Below, piece by piece: positions 34,226-41,975 of a stretch of DNA of 48,225 bases. Numbering within the stretch: the stretch's first letter is position 1; each line of letters opens with the position of its first letter. The position numbers and the translations under genes are program-made. The notes beneath the pieces were generated by a model. It made no database searches. It was not told the origin of the DNA and worked only from the letters and a program-made list of their open reading frames with translations. Source of the stretch: Shewanella hafniensis (GTDB lineage: Bacteria; Pseudomonadota; Gammaproteobacteria; Enterobacterales; Shewanellaceae); contig NZ_BPFD01000032.1 in NCBI RefSeq assembly GCF_019655335.1, positions 1-48,225 on the forward strand, written 5' to 3'.

Positions 34226-35608
34226 CTATTCCATTATGACTTTAGTTATATTCCCTGGCGGTACTAATTCGTAGGTCTTAGATAATGTTTTCACCAGTGA
34301 TAAACCACGACCAGACAATTGAGGAATGTCTGCAATGATGTTTTCATCACCCGCAAAACCCTTCCCACTGTCACTCACACTTATATGTAACTCATTTTGC
34401 GATGAGCACCAGATAATACTCACTTTCACCCAATCATTTAATGTAAGTCTGTCAGCAAAACTGTCCCTAATACTATGGTACAATTCAAAGCCTTCTGGAT
34501 CGTTTTTTAGCCGAGAATCTAATTTTAGTACACCATGATCAATAGCGTTGCTAAATAACTCTGCGACAACAGTAAAAACCCGTTGACAGAAATTAGTCGC
34601 AAATCCCAATATGCTGAGAAACTGATTCAATGAACTTAAATAATCAGCGCTGAGTAACATAGGCCCTGCAATACTGACATCCCAGCAGAACTCACCATCC
34701 ATAATAGATTGCACTCGGCTGACGTCTCTGCTTTGATGCCAACGGCTTAGTTTCTCGAAATCTAAAGTGCAAATCGTAATATCATCTGCAATATTTTCAG
34801 CAGAGCAGTACTCATGCATATTTTCATTCAAATAATGGGTAAGCCCACCGGACAAATTAATAAACAACGCTTTTAATTTATCGATACCAAATGGGCGTTC
34901 TTCATGGGTATATTGCTCAATTAAACCGTCACTAAAAAGACAGGCATGGCCATTAAGCGGTAAATCAACGGTGAAAACATCAGCAATAAAAGTGTGTGGC
35001 GGCAATATGCCCAGCGCCATATTGGTTGATTTAAATTGTTCAATCGCGTTATGGGATAAGTTGTCGCACTCATTGGACTGAATATACAGAGGAGGCATAC
35101 CACCATTCCAAATGTGTAATTTATTACGATTAAAATCGGCTTCCAAAATAATACAGGCAACAAATCTGTCTTCTGGATTTTCACGGTGAACCTTGGTATT
35201 CAACTCGTAGATCAGTGTAATTAAAGAAAAACCCTTTGAAACCATAGCCCTAAATGTGCTCGCGACACGCATAATGGGCATGGCCGCACTCAGGCCATGA
35301 CCTGTAGAGTCGGCTAGAATTAGGAAGAAATTGCCATTGGGGGCCATACCATTAAGGATAATATCACCACTAAAATTGGCACTTGCTTGACAGTAGGTCT
35401 TCACAAAATCAAAGTCCGTGTTATCAATATTGACTAAGTGCTCAAACAAATGCCGGGCCATGTGTTCTTCTCTGGTCTTTTCATAAAGCATTTTTTCAAG
35501 TTCAATTCTTTGATGCTCTACTTTATGCTGAAGTTGCACTCGGGTAAGTAAACATTCAACCTTGTACCAAAATATTTCAACATTTATCGGTTTAACAACA
35601 AAATCCAA
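34226..35608 (-). pseudogene. REC-PP2C-HATPase regulator, main part (after frameshift)
   Basis: A 460-codon frame beginning inside a receiver domain at DFVVKPINVE, so it is the 3' part of a broken gene. It encodes a short coiled coil, then a SpoIIE/RsbU-type PP2C phosphatase with FSGDIILNG, ADSTGHGLSAAMP and LFSDGLIEQ. A C-terminal HATPase_c_2 domain follows with ELFSNAIDHG, SDSGKGFAG and GRGLSLVKTL, as in anti-sigma-factor kinases. Phosphatase and kinase in one protein next to a STAS gene makes a partner-switch module. The only start is a TTG with no ribosome site, so a separate product is doubtful. Adding one base near 35610 restores 563 residues with the fragment at 35584-35916. Confidence 0.88.
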
Positions 35609-35916
35609 AACCCCATTCTAAAACAGGCTAACACGGATTGATTTTCTTTTGTCTCGCTCATGACGATAACAGGTGTTTCTTTTTTATCCTTATTCAACTT
35701 ATCCAGTAACGCCAGTGCGGTACCATCCTTTAACCAATAGTTAATCAGAATTAAATCAACCGTATTTTGCGTTATTTCAAATAAACCTTCTTCTAGATCA
35801 CTACAAACAATAACGTTGTAACCTTTGCTATGAATAAAGTCACTGATCCTTTGACTCGCAATAGCGTCATCATCGATAACTAAAATAAAATGTTCCGGCT
35901 GAGTAAGCGATACCAT
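35584..35916 (-). pseudogene. REC-PP2C-HATPase regulator, N-terminal receiver fragment
   Basis: 110 codons: the start of the same gene, encoding most of a receiver domain (LVIDDDAIASQRISDF, Asp region LILINYWLKDG, VIVMSETKE). After ACFRMG the frame runs into FWILLLNR and a stop. The expected receiver end (G-V-L-DFVVKP) continues in the -1 frame. The junction lies in the homopolymers ATGGGGTTTTGG (minus strand, about 35607-35618), where one base is missing. The phosphoacceptor position reads Asn-Tyr (LINYW) rather than the usual Asp, so the receiver may not be phosphorylated even when intact. It starts 8 bp after the STAS gene. Confidence 0.88.
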
Positions 35917-35924
35917 AATGAGTG

Positions 35925-36209
35925 TTACTCTATGATGTAGATTTTCTGCATATTGGCAATACTAAGGATTTCATTCGCCTGACCATGTGCACCTTTAACA
36001 GACGTAGAAATATGTAACTCCTGCGCCTTACGATGCAGCAGTACCATCATGCCTAAAGCGGAACTATCCAAATAAAGCACTCGACTAAAATCTAAAATAA
36101 TATGGTTAACCTCTGGAAGCGTTAAAATATCTTGATAATCACTGGTGAATTTCTTGTGGTAATAAAAGTCAAAGCGCTCTGGCAATGAAATCACTTTAAT
36201 ATTTGACAT
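35925..36209 (-). CDS. STAS-domain anti-anti-sigma-type protein
   Basis: 94 residues, a single STAS domain like SpoIIAA/RsbV. The conserved phosphorylation segment reads VLYLDSSALGMMVLLHRKA, with Ser in the DSS-LG motif. In partner switching the unphosphorylated STAS protein binds its kinase partner, and a PP2C phosphatase reactivates it. The next gene in the operon encodes exactly such a fused phosphatase/kinase, but that gene is frameshifted here. No sigma factor gene is in the window. Confidence 0.93.
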   Translation of the reverse strand: MSNIKVISLPERFDFYYHKKFTSDYQDILTLPEVNHIILDFSRVLYLDSSALGMMVLLHRKAQELHISTSVKGAHGQANEILSIANMQKIYIIE

Positions 36210-36223
36210 TGTGTTATCCCTAA

Positions 36224-36487
36224 TTAAAAGAGTTCAATTTCACCACAGGTAATTTGGTCCCTCGATACCGGATTGTGCGTCTCCTGACGCCGACGACTCA
36301 TTTGTGTCGTGATGCCATCACCTTGTATGCCAAATTCCTGTTGCGACATGTTGGTGATGTGATTGAGCGATTCTTTTAAGTGATGTAGGGATTGATTGGT
36401 GTAAATCAGGCTTTGGGAGGTGATATCACTGAACTGCAAGCCACGGATCGTATCTGAGATAGCTTGTTCGAGTTCATGTGCCGATTA
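36224..36487 (-). pseudogene. C-terminal part of the receptor-like protein after a nonsense codon
   Basis: Directly after the TAA at 36487-36485 the same frame continues without a stop (SAHELEQAISDTIRGLQFSD, then ITSQSLIY) to TAA at 36224-36226. It is a helical segment ending CGEIELF. The frame identity (37366 to 36224 is 381 codons) shows that a single codon change, most simply CAA to TAA, split one 380-residue protein. Internal start codons exist (TTG 36439), but no ribosome site is evident. Confidence 0.85.
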
Positions 36488-37366
36488 ATCTATGCGTGCA
36501 ATCACTTGAGAATCCTTCTCTGCTTTGACGATAATCTGCCTTAGTGCAGTATCAATATCCTTTTTTGCATCAATAATATAGGTCATATCTTGTGCGGCAA
36601 CTTTACTCACGTGTACGGTTAATTGCTCTATCTGAACTTGAATCGATTTAAGCTGCTTTTGAATACCTTCACTAAAACCAGCACTGCGGGTAGATAAAGC
36701 CCGCACCTCATCGGCCACCACCGCAAATCCCCTGCCTGCATCACCCGCCCGCGCCGCTTCAATGGCCGCATTTAAGGCGAGTAAATTGGTCTGGGAAGAA
36801 ATCTGGTCTATATCCTGTAAGGCTTTCATTGCTTGGGGCATAGACTCATAGATGAGATTGACTTTTTCCAACAACTCCATAGTAGATGCCGACATTTCAA
36901 TGGTGGATTGGATAAAGCGCTCTAAGGTCAGAGAGGTATTATTGGCGAATTGTTTCATTTGGTCTGAATGGAATAGCTCTGCATCATCAGTGCTTTGGAC
37001 AAGCGCTGAAATGAAGCCTGTTTGCTCCGTCATTAATCGCCCTAAACCATCGAACGACTCGCCCAGTAAATTGACTGCATCGCCCTGCACCGCAAGTACG
37101 CTGTCAATGTTAGATTCACAACTGTTGAGTGTGGTGATCGTTTCTTGATACAGACTGATGTGGGCTTGCCAGTCGGCGGCAAGTTGGGTGTTTGAGGACT
37201 TATCATCGTGCTGTTGAACTGATAGCTTTTGCTGGTGCTGATAAAATTGCCAAAGCAACATAATCAACACGGATATAATCGGCCCGATAGCCAATAAAGT
37301 GATTAAACCCAGTAAATATCCAACGCCTGCCGCAAGTAACGCAACGACCCCATCCTTGTATGTCAT
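36485..37366 (-). CDS. Membrane MCP-like protein, truncated by an in-frame TAA
   Basis: 293 residues of an original 380. The N terminus has a hydrophobic hairpin (about residues 8-42, [20 protein letters not shown]), then a cytoplasmic helical bundle with the chemoreceptor hairpin tip [20 protein letters not shown] and [15 protein letters not shown]. It has no periplasmic sensor domain, so it resembles the small MCP-like proteins that join signalling arrays without classic sensing. The hairpin is complete, but the last 86 residues, including the GEIELF tail, are lost. It is the first gene of the operon, and its promoter lies in 37367-37430. Confidence 0.85.
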   Translation of the reverse strand: MTYKDGVVALLAAGVGYLLGLITLLAIGPIISVLIMLLWQFYQHQQKLSVQQHDDKSSNTQLAADWQAHISLYQETITTLNSCESNIDSVLAVQGDAVNLLGESFDGLGRLMTEQTGFISALVQSTDDAELFHSDQMKQFANNTSLTLERFIQSTIEMSASTMELLEKVNLIYESMPQAMKALQDIDQISSQTNLLALNAAIEAARAGDAGRGFAVVADEVRALSTRSAGFSEGIQKQLKSIQVQIEQLTVHVSKVAAQDMTYIIDAKKDIDTALRQIIVKAEKDSQVIARID

Positions 37367-37433
37367 ATGGATTTCACAATAATTGTACAGTGATTAAAAA
37401 GTAGTTTGGTACTGAGCAATTTTCAAACATGAA

Positions 37434-37449
37434 AGTGAAATTTTTCACA
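37434..37449. promoter_or_regulatory. Putative CRP site between the che operon and patZ
   Basis: AGTGA-AATTTT-TCACA fits the TGTGA-N6-TCACA consensus of cAMP-CRP at nine of ten half-site positions. It lies 68 bp upstream of the receptor-like gene and 195 bp upstream of patZ. In E. coli patZ transcription is under cAMP-CRP control, which makes the match plausible for patZ, but the site could serve either direction. Confidence 0.5.
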
Positions 37450-37643
37450 TTGTTACGTGTCGCAATGCGGAAAATGCAGTTATCACAGGATAAGTCCACA
37501 GAATTGGGCTCAGATTCTCAGTAAATGACTGTAAATTCATGATTTGCTAATAAACTTACCTTAATCGAACCCGAAACTTAAACTGGGCAGTACTCATACC
37601 CTAGGTTACACTGGAAGCGTCATTGATTGGGATGGAATCGCTT

Positions 37644-40349
37644 ATGAGTCAACGTACATTACACTCCTTATTTAAACCGACTTCCGTAGCCATTATCGGC
37701 GCTTCGAATACCGAAAAGCGTGCGGGTAATGTGCTGATGAAAAACCTGCTCTCCAGTGGTTTTTCGGGTCCTATCATGCCCGTCACCCCAAAATATCGGG
37801 CTGTAATGGGCGTGCTCGCCTATCCCAATATTGAAGCTCTTCCCATCAAACCCGATTTAGCGGTTATTTGTACCCGCGCTTGCCGTGTACCCGCGATTGT
37901 TGAAACTCTGGCGCAATTTGGCTGTAAGGTGGCCATTATTATGGCAGCGGGAATGGCGCAGGAATTTAACGAAGATGGCGTGAGCCTGCTCGACCTTGCC
38001 ATGCAAAATGCTAAGCGTTACGGGATGCGCATTCTGGGGCCAAATAGCTTAGGAATGCTATTACCCCCATTGGGATTAAACGCCAGCTTAGCCCACGCCA
38101 GCGCCCTACCGGGCAAAATAGCCTTTGTGTCTCAATCGGCCGCCATTTGTACAACGGTACTCGATTGGGCCAATAACAAAGGTATTGGCTTTTCCTCCTT
38201 TATCTCCCTCGGTGATGCCACCGACATTAACTTTGACGAACTGCTCGATTACCTTGGCCGCGATAGCCGTACCAGCGCCATCATGCTTTATATCGACTCG
38301 GTGAATGAGAAGCGCCATTTCCTCTCGGCCGCTCGAGCCGCTTCACGCAATAAACCAATTCTAGTGATTAAATCGGGCCGTAGCGCCGAAGGTGCCCGCG
38401 CCGCAAAATTGCATACGGGCGGTGTTGGCGGTAACGATGCAGTGTATGAAGCGGCGTTTCGCCGCGCCGGTATGCTGCGGGTTAACGACTTAATTGAACT
38501 GTTTGCCGCGGTTGAAAGCCTTGCGCATTCCAATCCCCTGCAAGGTGAACGCTTAGGCATAATTAGTAATGGTGGCGGCCCCGCAGTGTTAGCGGTAGAT
38601 GAACTCATTATGCGCGGCGGTAAATTGGCTGAGTTATCAGATGACACCATAGCCAAATTAGAAGCCGTGTTACCTAATACTTGGTCAAGGCAAAACCCTA
38701 TCGATATCATTGGTGATGCAAACGCGTCGCGATATGCTAAAGCCTTGACTATCTTGATGGATTCCAATGAGCTGGATGCCATTTTGGTATTGCACTCCCC
38801 TTCGGCGCTCGGTGAAAGCGTTGAAATCGCCGATGCCTTGATTAGCGTGATCCATGCGCATCCGAAAAAGAATCGCCTTAATATTTTGACCAACTGGAGC
38901 GGCGAAGACTCTGCCTATCAGGCACGAAAACGCTTCACTAAGGGCGGCATATCCACCTATCGTACGCCCGAAGGCGCCGTGGGTGCCTTTATGCATATGG
39001 TTGAATACCGCCGTAACCAAAAACTGCTGCAAGAAGTACCGCAATCGATCCCCGACAATATTCCGACAGATAGCCACACGGCGCGTAAATTATTGCAAGC
39101 GGCTCAAGCGAAAGGAAAATCAGTACTCGAAACCCATGAGGCCAGCCCTATTTTGCGCGCCTATGGGCTGAACACTATAGACACTTGGTTTGTGAAAGAT
39201 GCCGATGAAGCGGTGGCCATTGCGAATGAAGCGGGCTATCCCTTAGCGCTAAAAGTGCAATCCCCGAACATCTTGCATAAGTCCGATGTGCATGGGGTGA
39301 TGCTCAATTTAACTTCAGCCGAAGATATCCGCCACGCCGCGAGTGCCATTACCCAAAGGGTGCATCAGGCCAATCCTGAAGCCATTATCGAAGGTATGAT
39401 AGTGCAAAAAATGGCATTGACCGCTGGCGCTCAGGAAATCCGCGTGGCCGTGATAAGCGATCCCGTCTTTGGTCCAGCGATTTGTTTGGGTGAAGGTGGC
39501 TCAGAATGGGACCCCACCAATGATGCTGCCGTTGCCCTGCCTCCCCTGAATATGGCACTGGCGCGTTATATGGTGATCCAAGCGTTAAAGACCCATAAGT
39601 TAAAGGACAGACATTTACCACTGGGTCTAGACATGAATGCCCTGTGCGTGATGTTAACGCAAATATCCCATATTATTATCGATTGCCCTGAAATCGCCTC
39701 GTTAGATTTAAACCCAGTACTGGCCGCGGGTGAAAACATCACTCTGCTCGATGTGAATATCCGTTTGCATGATGCCAATGCCGACAGTTCATCGCGGATG
39801 GCCATCATGCCCTATCCGAAGGAATTAGAAGAATTCGCCGAGCTTAAAAATGGCCTTAAGGTAATGCTAAGGCCGATTCTGCCCGAAGATGAACCCAAGC
39901 ATTTGGCTTTTGATAATTCGCTCTCCGATGAAGACAGATACAAACGCTATTTCGGGGTGCGCTCTAAAATGACCCATGAAGAAATGGCGGTATTAACCCA
40001 AATCGATTACGCCCGTGAGATGGCTTTTATCGCCACCGCCAAAGGTCCTGATGGCGATGACATCACCTTAGGTGCAGTACGGGCGTCCATCGACCCCGAC
40101 AATACTGAGGCCGAATTTGCCATGGCTGTGCGCGGCGATCATCAAGGTATAGGTTTAGGTAAATTGTTGCTCGAAAAACTGATTAAGTATTATCAAGCCA
40201 ATGATACGCCCGTGCTCACCGGCTTTACCATGTTCGAGAATCGCAATATGGCTAGCCTTGCCAAGAGTCTTGGTTTTAAGGTGACCTTCGATATGGAGGA
40301 GCATTTGATCAAAATGCATATGGATTTAAAGCCGCCCACTGATAAATAG
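37644..40349 (+). CDS. patZ: Protein lysine acetyltransferase PatZ (Pka/YfiQ)
   Basis: A 901-residue protein colinear with E. coli PatZ. An N-terminal NDP-forming acyl-CoA-synthetase-like region (about 1-690) starts SLFKPTSVAIIGASNTEKRA and includes SQSAAICTTVLDWA, KPILVIKSGRSA and an ATP-grasp part. A C-terminal GNAT acetyltransferase domain (about 725-895) has the acetyl-CoA loop DHQGIGLGKLLLEKL. It acetylates lysines of metabolic enzymes such as acetyl-CoA synthetase. In known homologues the synthetase-like half is a regulatory acetyl-CoA sensor. ATG 37644 with GGGATGGAA upstream aligns with the E. coli start. ATG 37623 is less likely. A terminator follows at 40366-40396. Confidence 0.95.
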   Translation: MSQRTLHSLFKPTSVAIIGASNTEKRAGNVLMKNLLSSGFSGPIMPVTPKYRAVMGVLAYPNIEALPIKPDLAVICTRACRVPAIVETLAQFGCKVAIIMAAGMAQEFNEDGVSLLDLAMQNAKRYGMRILGPNSLGMLLPPLGLNASLAHASALPGKIAFVSQSAAICTTVLDWANNKGIGFSSFISLGDATDINFDELLDYLGRDSRTSAIMLYIDSVNEKRHFLSAARAASRNKPILVIKSGRSAEGARAAKLHTGGVGGNDAVYEAAFRRAGMLRVNDLIELFAAVESLAHSNPLQGERLGIISNGGGPAVLAVDELIMRGGKLAELSDDTIAKLEAVLPNTWSRQNPIDIIGDANASRYAKALTILMDSNELDAILVLHSPSALGESVEIADALISVIHAHPKKNRLNILTNWSGEDSAYQARKRFTKGGISTYRTPEGAVGAFMHMVEYRRNQKLLQEVPQSIPDNIPTDSHTARKLLQAAQAKGKSVLETHEASPILRAYGLNTIDTWFVKDADEAVAIANEAGYPLALKVQSPNILHKSDVHGVMLNLTSAEDIRHAASAITQRVHQANPEAIIEGMIVQKMALTAGAQEIRVAVISDPVFGPAICLGEGGSEWDPTNDAAVALPPLNMALARYMVIQALKTHKLKDRHLPLGLDMNALCVMLTQISHIIIDCPEIASLDLNPVLAAGENITLLDVNIRLHDANADSSSRMAIMPYPKELEEFAELKNGLKVMLRPILPEDEPKHLAFDNSLSDEDRYKRYFGVRSKMTHEEMAVLTQIDYAREMAFIATAKGPDGDDITLGAVRASIDPDNTEAEFAMAVRGDHQGIGLGKLLLEKLIKYYQANDTPVLTGFTMFENRNMASLAKSLGFKVTFDMEEHLIKMHMDLKPPTDK

Positions 40350-40365
40350 CCTTATCCTGACTAAC

Positions 40366-40396
40366 AAAAACGCCGCAATGATTTGCGGCGTTTTAT
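40366..40396 (+). terminator. Rho-independent terminator of patZ
   Basis: AAAACGCCGCA and TTGCGGCGTTTT form a long GC-rich stem with a 4-5-nt loop and a T-rich tail, 17 bp after the stop codon. Its A-rich left flank also makes it usable on the other strand for the diguanylate cyclase gene (ends 40622). Confidence 0.88.
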
Positions 40397-40621
40397 TATC
40401 ACAGCTGCAGGAATCCACAGTACAACCTCAAAGTTCAATTTTTATGCAACTGACTCTTATCGATTAATCACTTAAAATGTCAGATGCTTAAGAAGAGTAT
40501 TGGTAATGAGCCAAGGCCGTGCACCGTTGGCTGAATAAACGCAGCAAAATAAAGCTGTTTATGGTAACTGAACCAGCAAAACTCAGACGAAAGTCACCTC
40601 TCTATTTATACCCTATCTATT

Positions 40622-41650
40622 TTATCCCCTGACGCAGTTACGGCCTTCGGACTTGGCTTGATACAGGGCCTTATCGGCGCGACTAAATAGAGTTTCGGCA
40701 TCGTCGCCTTGCTGCAATGAAGCCAGACCAATCGAAACAGTAATGGCGCCAAGGGAAAGTTTTTTGTCTTTTCCTATAGTTAAGCGGCGCTCAGAGATAC
40801 GTTCCCGAAGATTTTCAGCCACTTGTAATGCATCGTGAAAATGAGTGTTAGGCAACACCACCACAAATTCTTCGCCGCCATAGCGCGCCACAAAGTCATC
40901 CCCTCGCACACATTGTTTTAAGGCTAATGCGACATAGGCTAACACTTTATCGCCGGTTAAATGGCCATAAGTGTCGTTAAAGGCTTTAAAGTTATCGATA
41001 TCGATCAGTAAAAGGCTGCAACGGGTTTGATGATCTTGGGAAAGGTAGATTTGATCTTGAATACTCAGTTCATAGGCACGACGATTGTGCAGCGAGGTTA
41101 ATTGGTCCGTCATCGCCGCCAGGCTCAGGTTTTCCATTTCCGATTTAAGATTTTGCACTTCTTGGCCCATGGTGCACAGGCTTTGCTCCATCTCACGGTT
41201 GTTGATGAGCAGCATCTGCATTTCATCGACCACACCATCAACCAGCTCATTTAAAGTATTAATGTCGGGATTTGTCTGTAGGCGCAAACCAAACTCAGCT
41301 AATGAACCTGAAAACGCTGCGGTGCCTTGACTCAACTGGCTAATTTTACTTAACAAACTATTGATCAGGATTTGCGTTTCAATCTGCACATTTTCAATCA
41401 CTTCAGGTGACTGCTCTTGAATAAAGTTCTTATACAGACTGGTATTGACCTCCTTAGTAAAAGAAACTGAATTTGCCAGAAAGCCATCAATCGCACGGTT
41501 TAAATCGAGATTTGTCCCTGCAAAATATTCATACCAAACAGTGTAGTTTTCAGGTGTGACTGGTATATCGAGGGCAGACATTTGCGGTACGGCCAAACGC
41601 AAAATTTGCGCGGCAGAATCAAGCTCTTTATTTTCTGCAGTAGAAGGCAT
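40622..41650 (-). CDS. Cytoplasmic diguanylate cyclase
   Basis: 342 residues. The N-terminal ~170 residues are helical, starting with a segment common to many proteobacterial cyclases (DIPVTPENYTVWYEYFAGTN) and then a coiled coil. The C-terminal GGDEF domain (about 180-340) has an intact RYGGEEF active site and RGDD as a complete I-site, so it should be active and feedback-inhibited. It has no membrane segment or PAS domain. It stands alone between convergent patZ and the eptA terminator. Confidence 0.92.
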   Translation of the reverse strand: MPSTAENKELDSAAQILRLAVPQMSALDIPVTPENYTVWYEYFAGTNLDLNRAIDGFLANSVSFTKEVNTSLYKNFIQEQSPEVIENVQIETQILINSLLSKISQLSQGTAAFSGSLAEFGLRLQTNPDINTLNELVDGVVDEMQMLLINNREMEQSLCTMGQEVQNLKSEMENLSLAAMTDQLTSLHNRRAYELSIQDQIYLSQDHQTRCSLLLIDIDNFKAFNDTYGHLTGDKVLAYVALALKQCVRGDDFVARYGGEEFVVVLPNTHFHDALQVAENLRERISERRLTIGKDKKLSLGAITVSIGLASLQQGDDAETLFSRADKALYQAKSEGRNCVRG

Positions 41651-41754
41651 AAATCGCGAACCATAGATTTGTTATGTTTTTGTATGCATTAAGTTAACTC
41701 AAGTGCTTCAATTTGGATATGGGGGAAATCAATTATTATGATAGGCGACAAAAG

Positions 41755-41780
41755 AAAAGAGGATGCCACCATCCTCTTTT
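41755..41780 (-). terminator. Probable terminator of eptA
   Basis: AAAAGAGGATG and CATCCTCTTTT are a perfect 11-bp stem with a 4-nt loop. On the minus strand the stem end continues as CTTTT, giving a T-rich tail. It lies about 195 bp beyond the eptA stop, on the far side of the tandem repeat. Confidence 0.75.
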
Positions 41781-41860
41781 AAGTTAGAACTTGAATTGAC
41801 GACACCAAACTAACGAGGTATCACTCAATAACTTGCGGTCAGTAGATCAGACTTAGTCAT

Positions 41861-41939
41861 AAGATAACATTGAGTCACAAGATAGCATTGAGTCACCAGA
41901 TAAGATTGAGTCGCACGATAAGATTGAGTCGCACGATAA
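41861..41939. repeat. 18-bp tandem repeat, about 4.4 copies
   Basis: Units AAGATAACATTGAGTCAC (41861), AAGATAGCATTGAGTCAC (41879), CAGATAAGATTGAGTCGC (41897) and ACGATAAGATTGAGTCGC (41915), with a partial fifth (ACGATAA). The last unit can form a 9-bp hairpin with CGACTCAAT just beyond (41924-41932 with 41946-41954). It lies just after the eptA stop codon, in the 3' untranslated region of the eptA transcript. Confidence 0.85.
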
Positions 41940-41975
41940 TGCTCACGACTCAATATTGATGAGTTAATGGGTTGA

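Larger units (their letters stand above)
41651..41975. other. Intergenic region with terminator and tandem repeat
   Basis: 325 bp holding the diguanylate cyclase promoter, the hairpin at 41755-41780 and an 18-bp tandem repeat at 41861-41939. No gene was recognised. Confidence 0.5.

Noticed and set aside
35607..35618. Programmed ribosomal frameshift instead of mutation in the REC-PP2C gene
   Set aside because: No slippery heptamer with downstream structure was seen, and other genes of the operon are also broken, so a mutation is the simpler explanation.
38288..38893. 201-codon minus-strand frame inside patZ
   Set aside because: Fully inside a well-conserved gene on the other strand; a shadow frame.
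41861..41939. Tandem repeats considered as a CRISPR array
   Set aside because: Units of 18 bp follow each other directly without unique spacers, and no cas gene is present.
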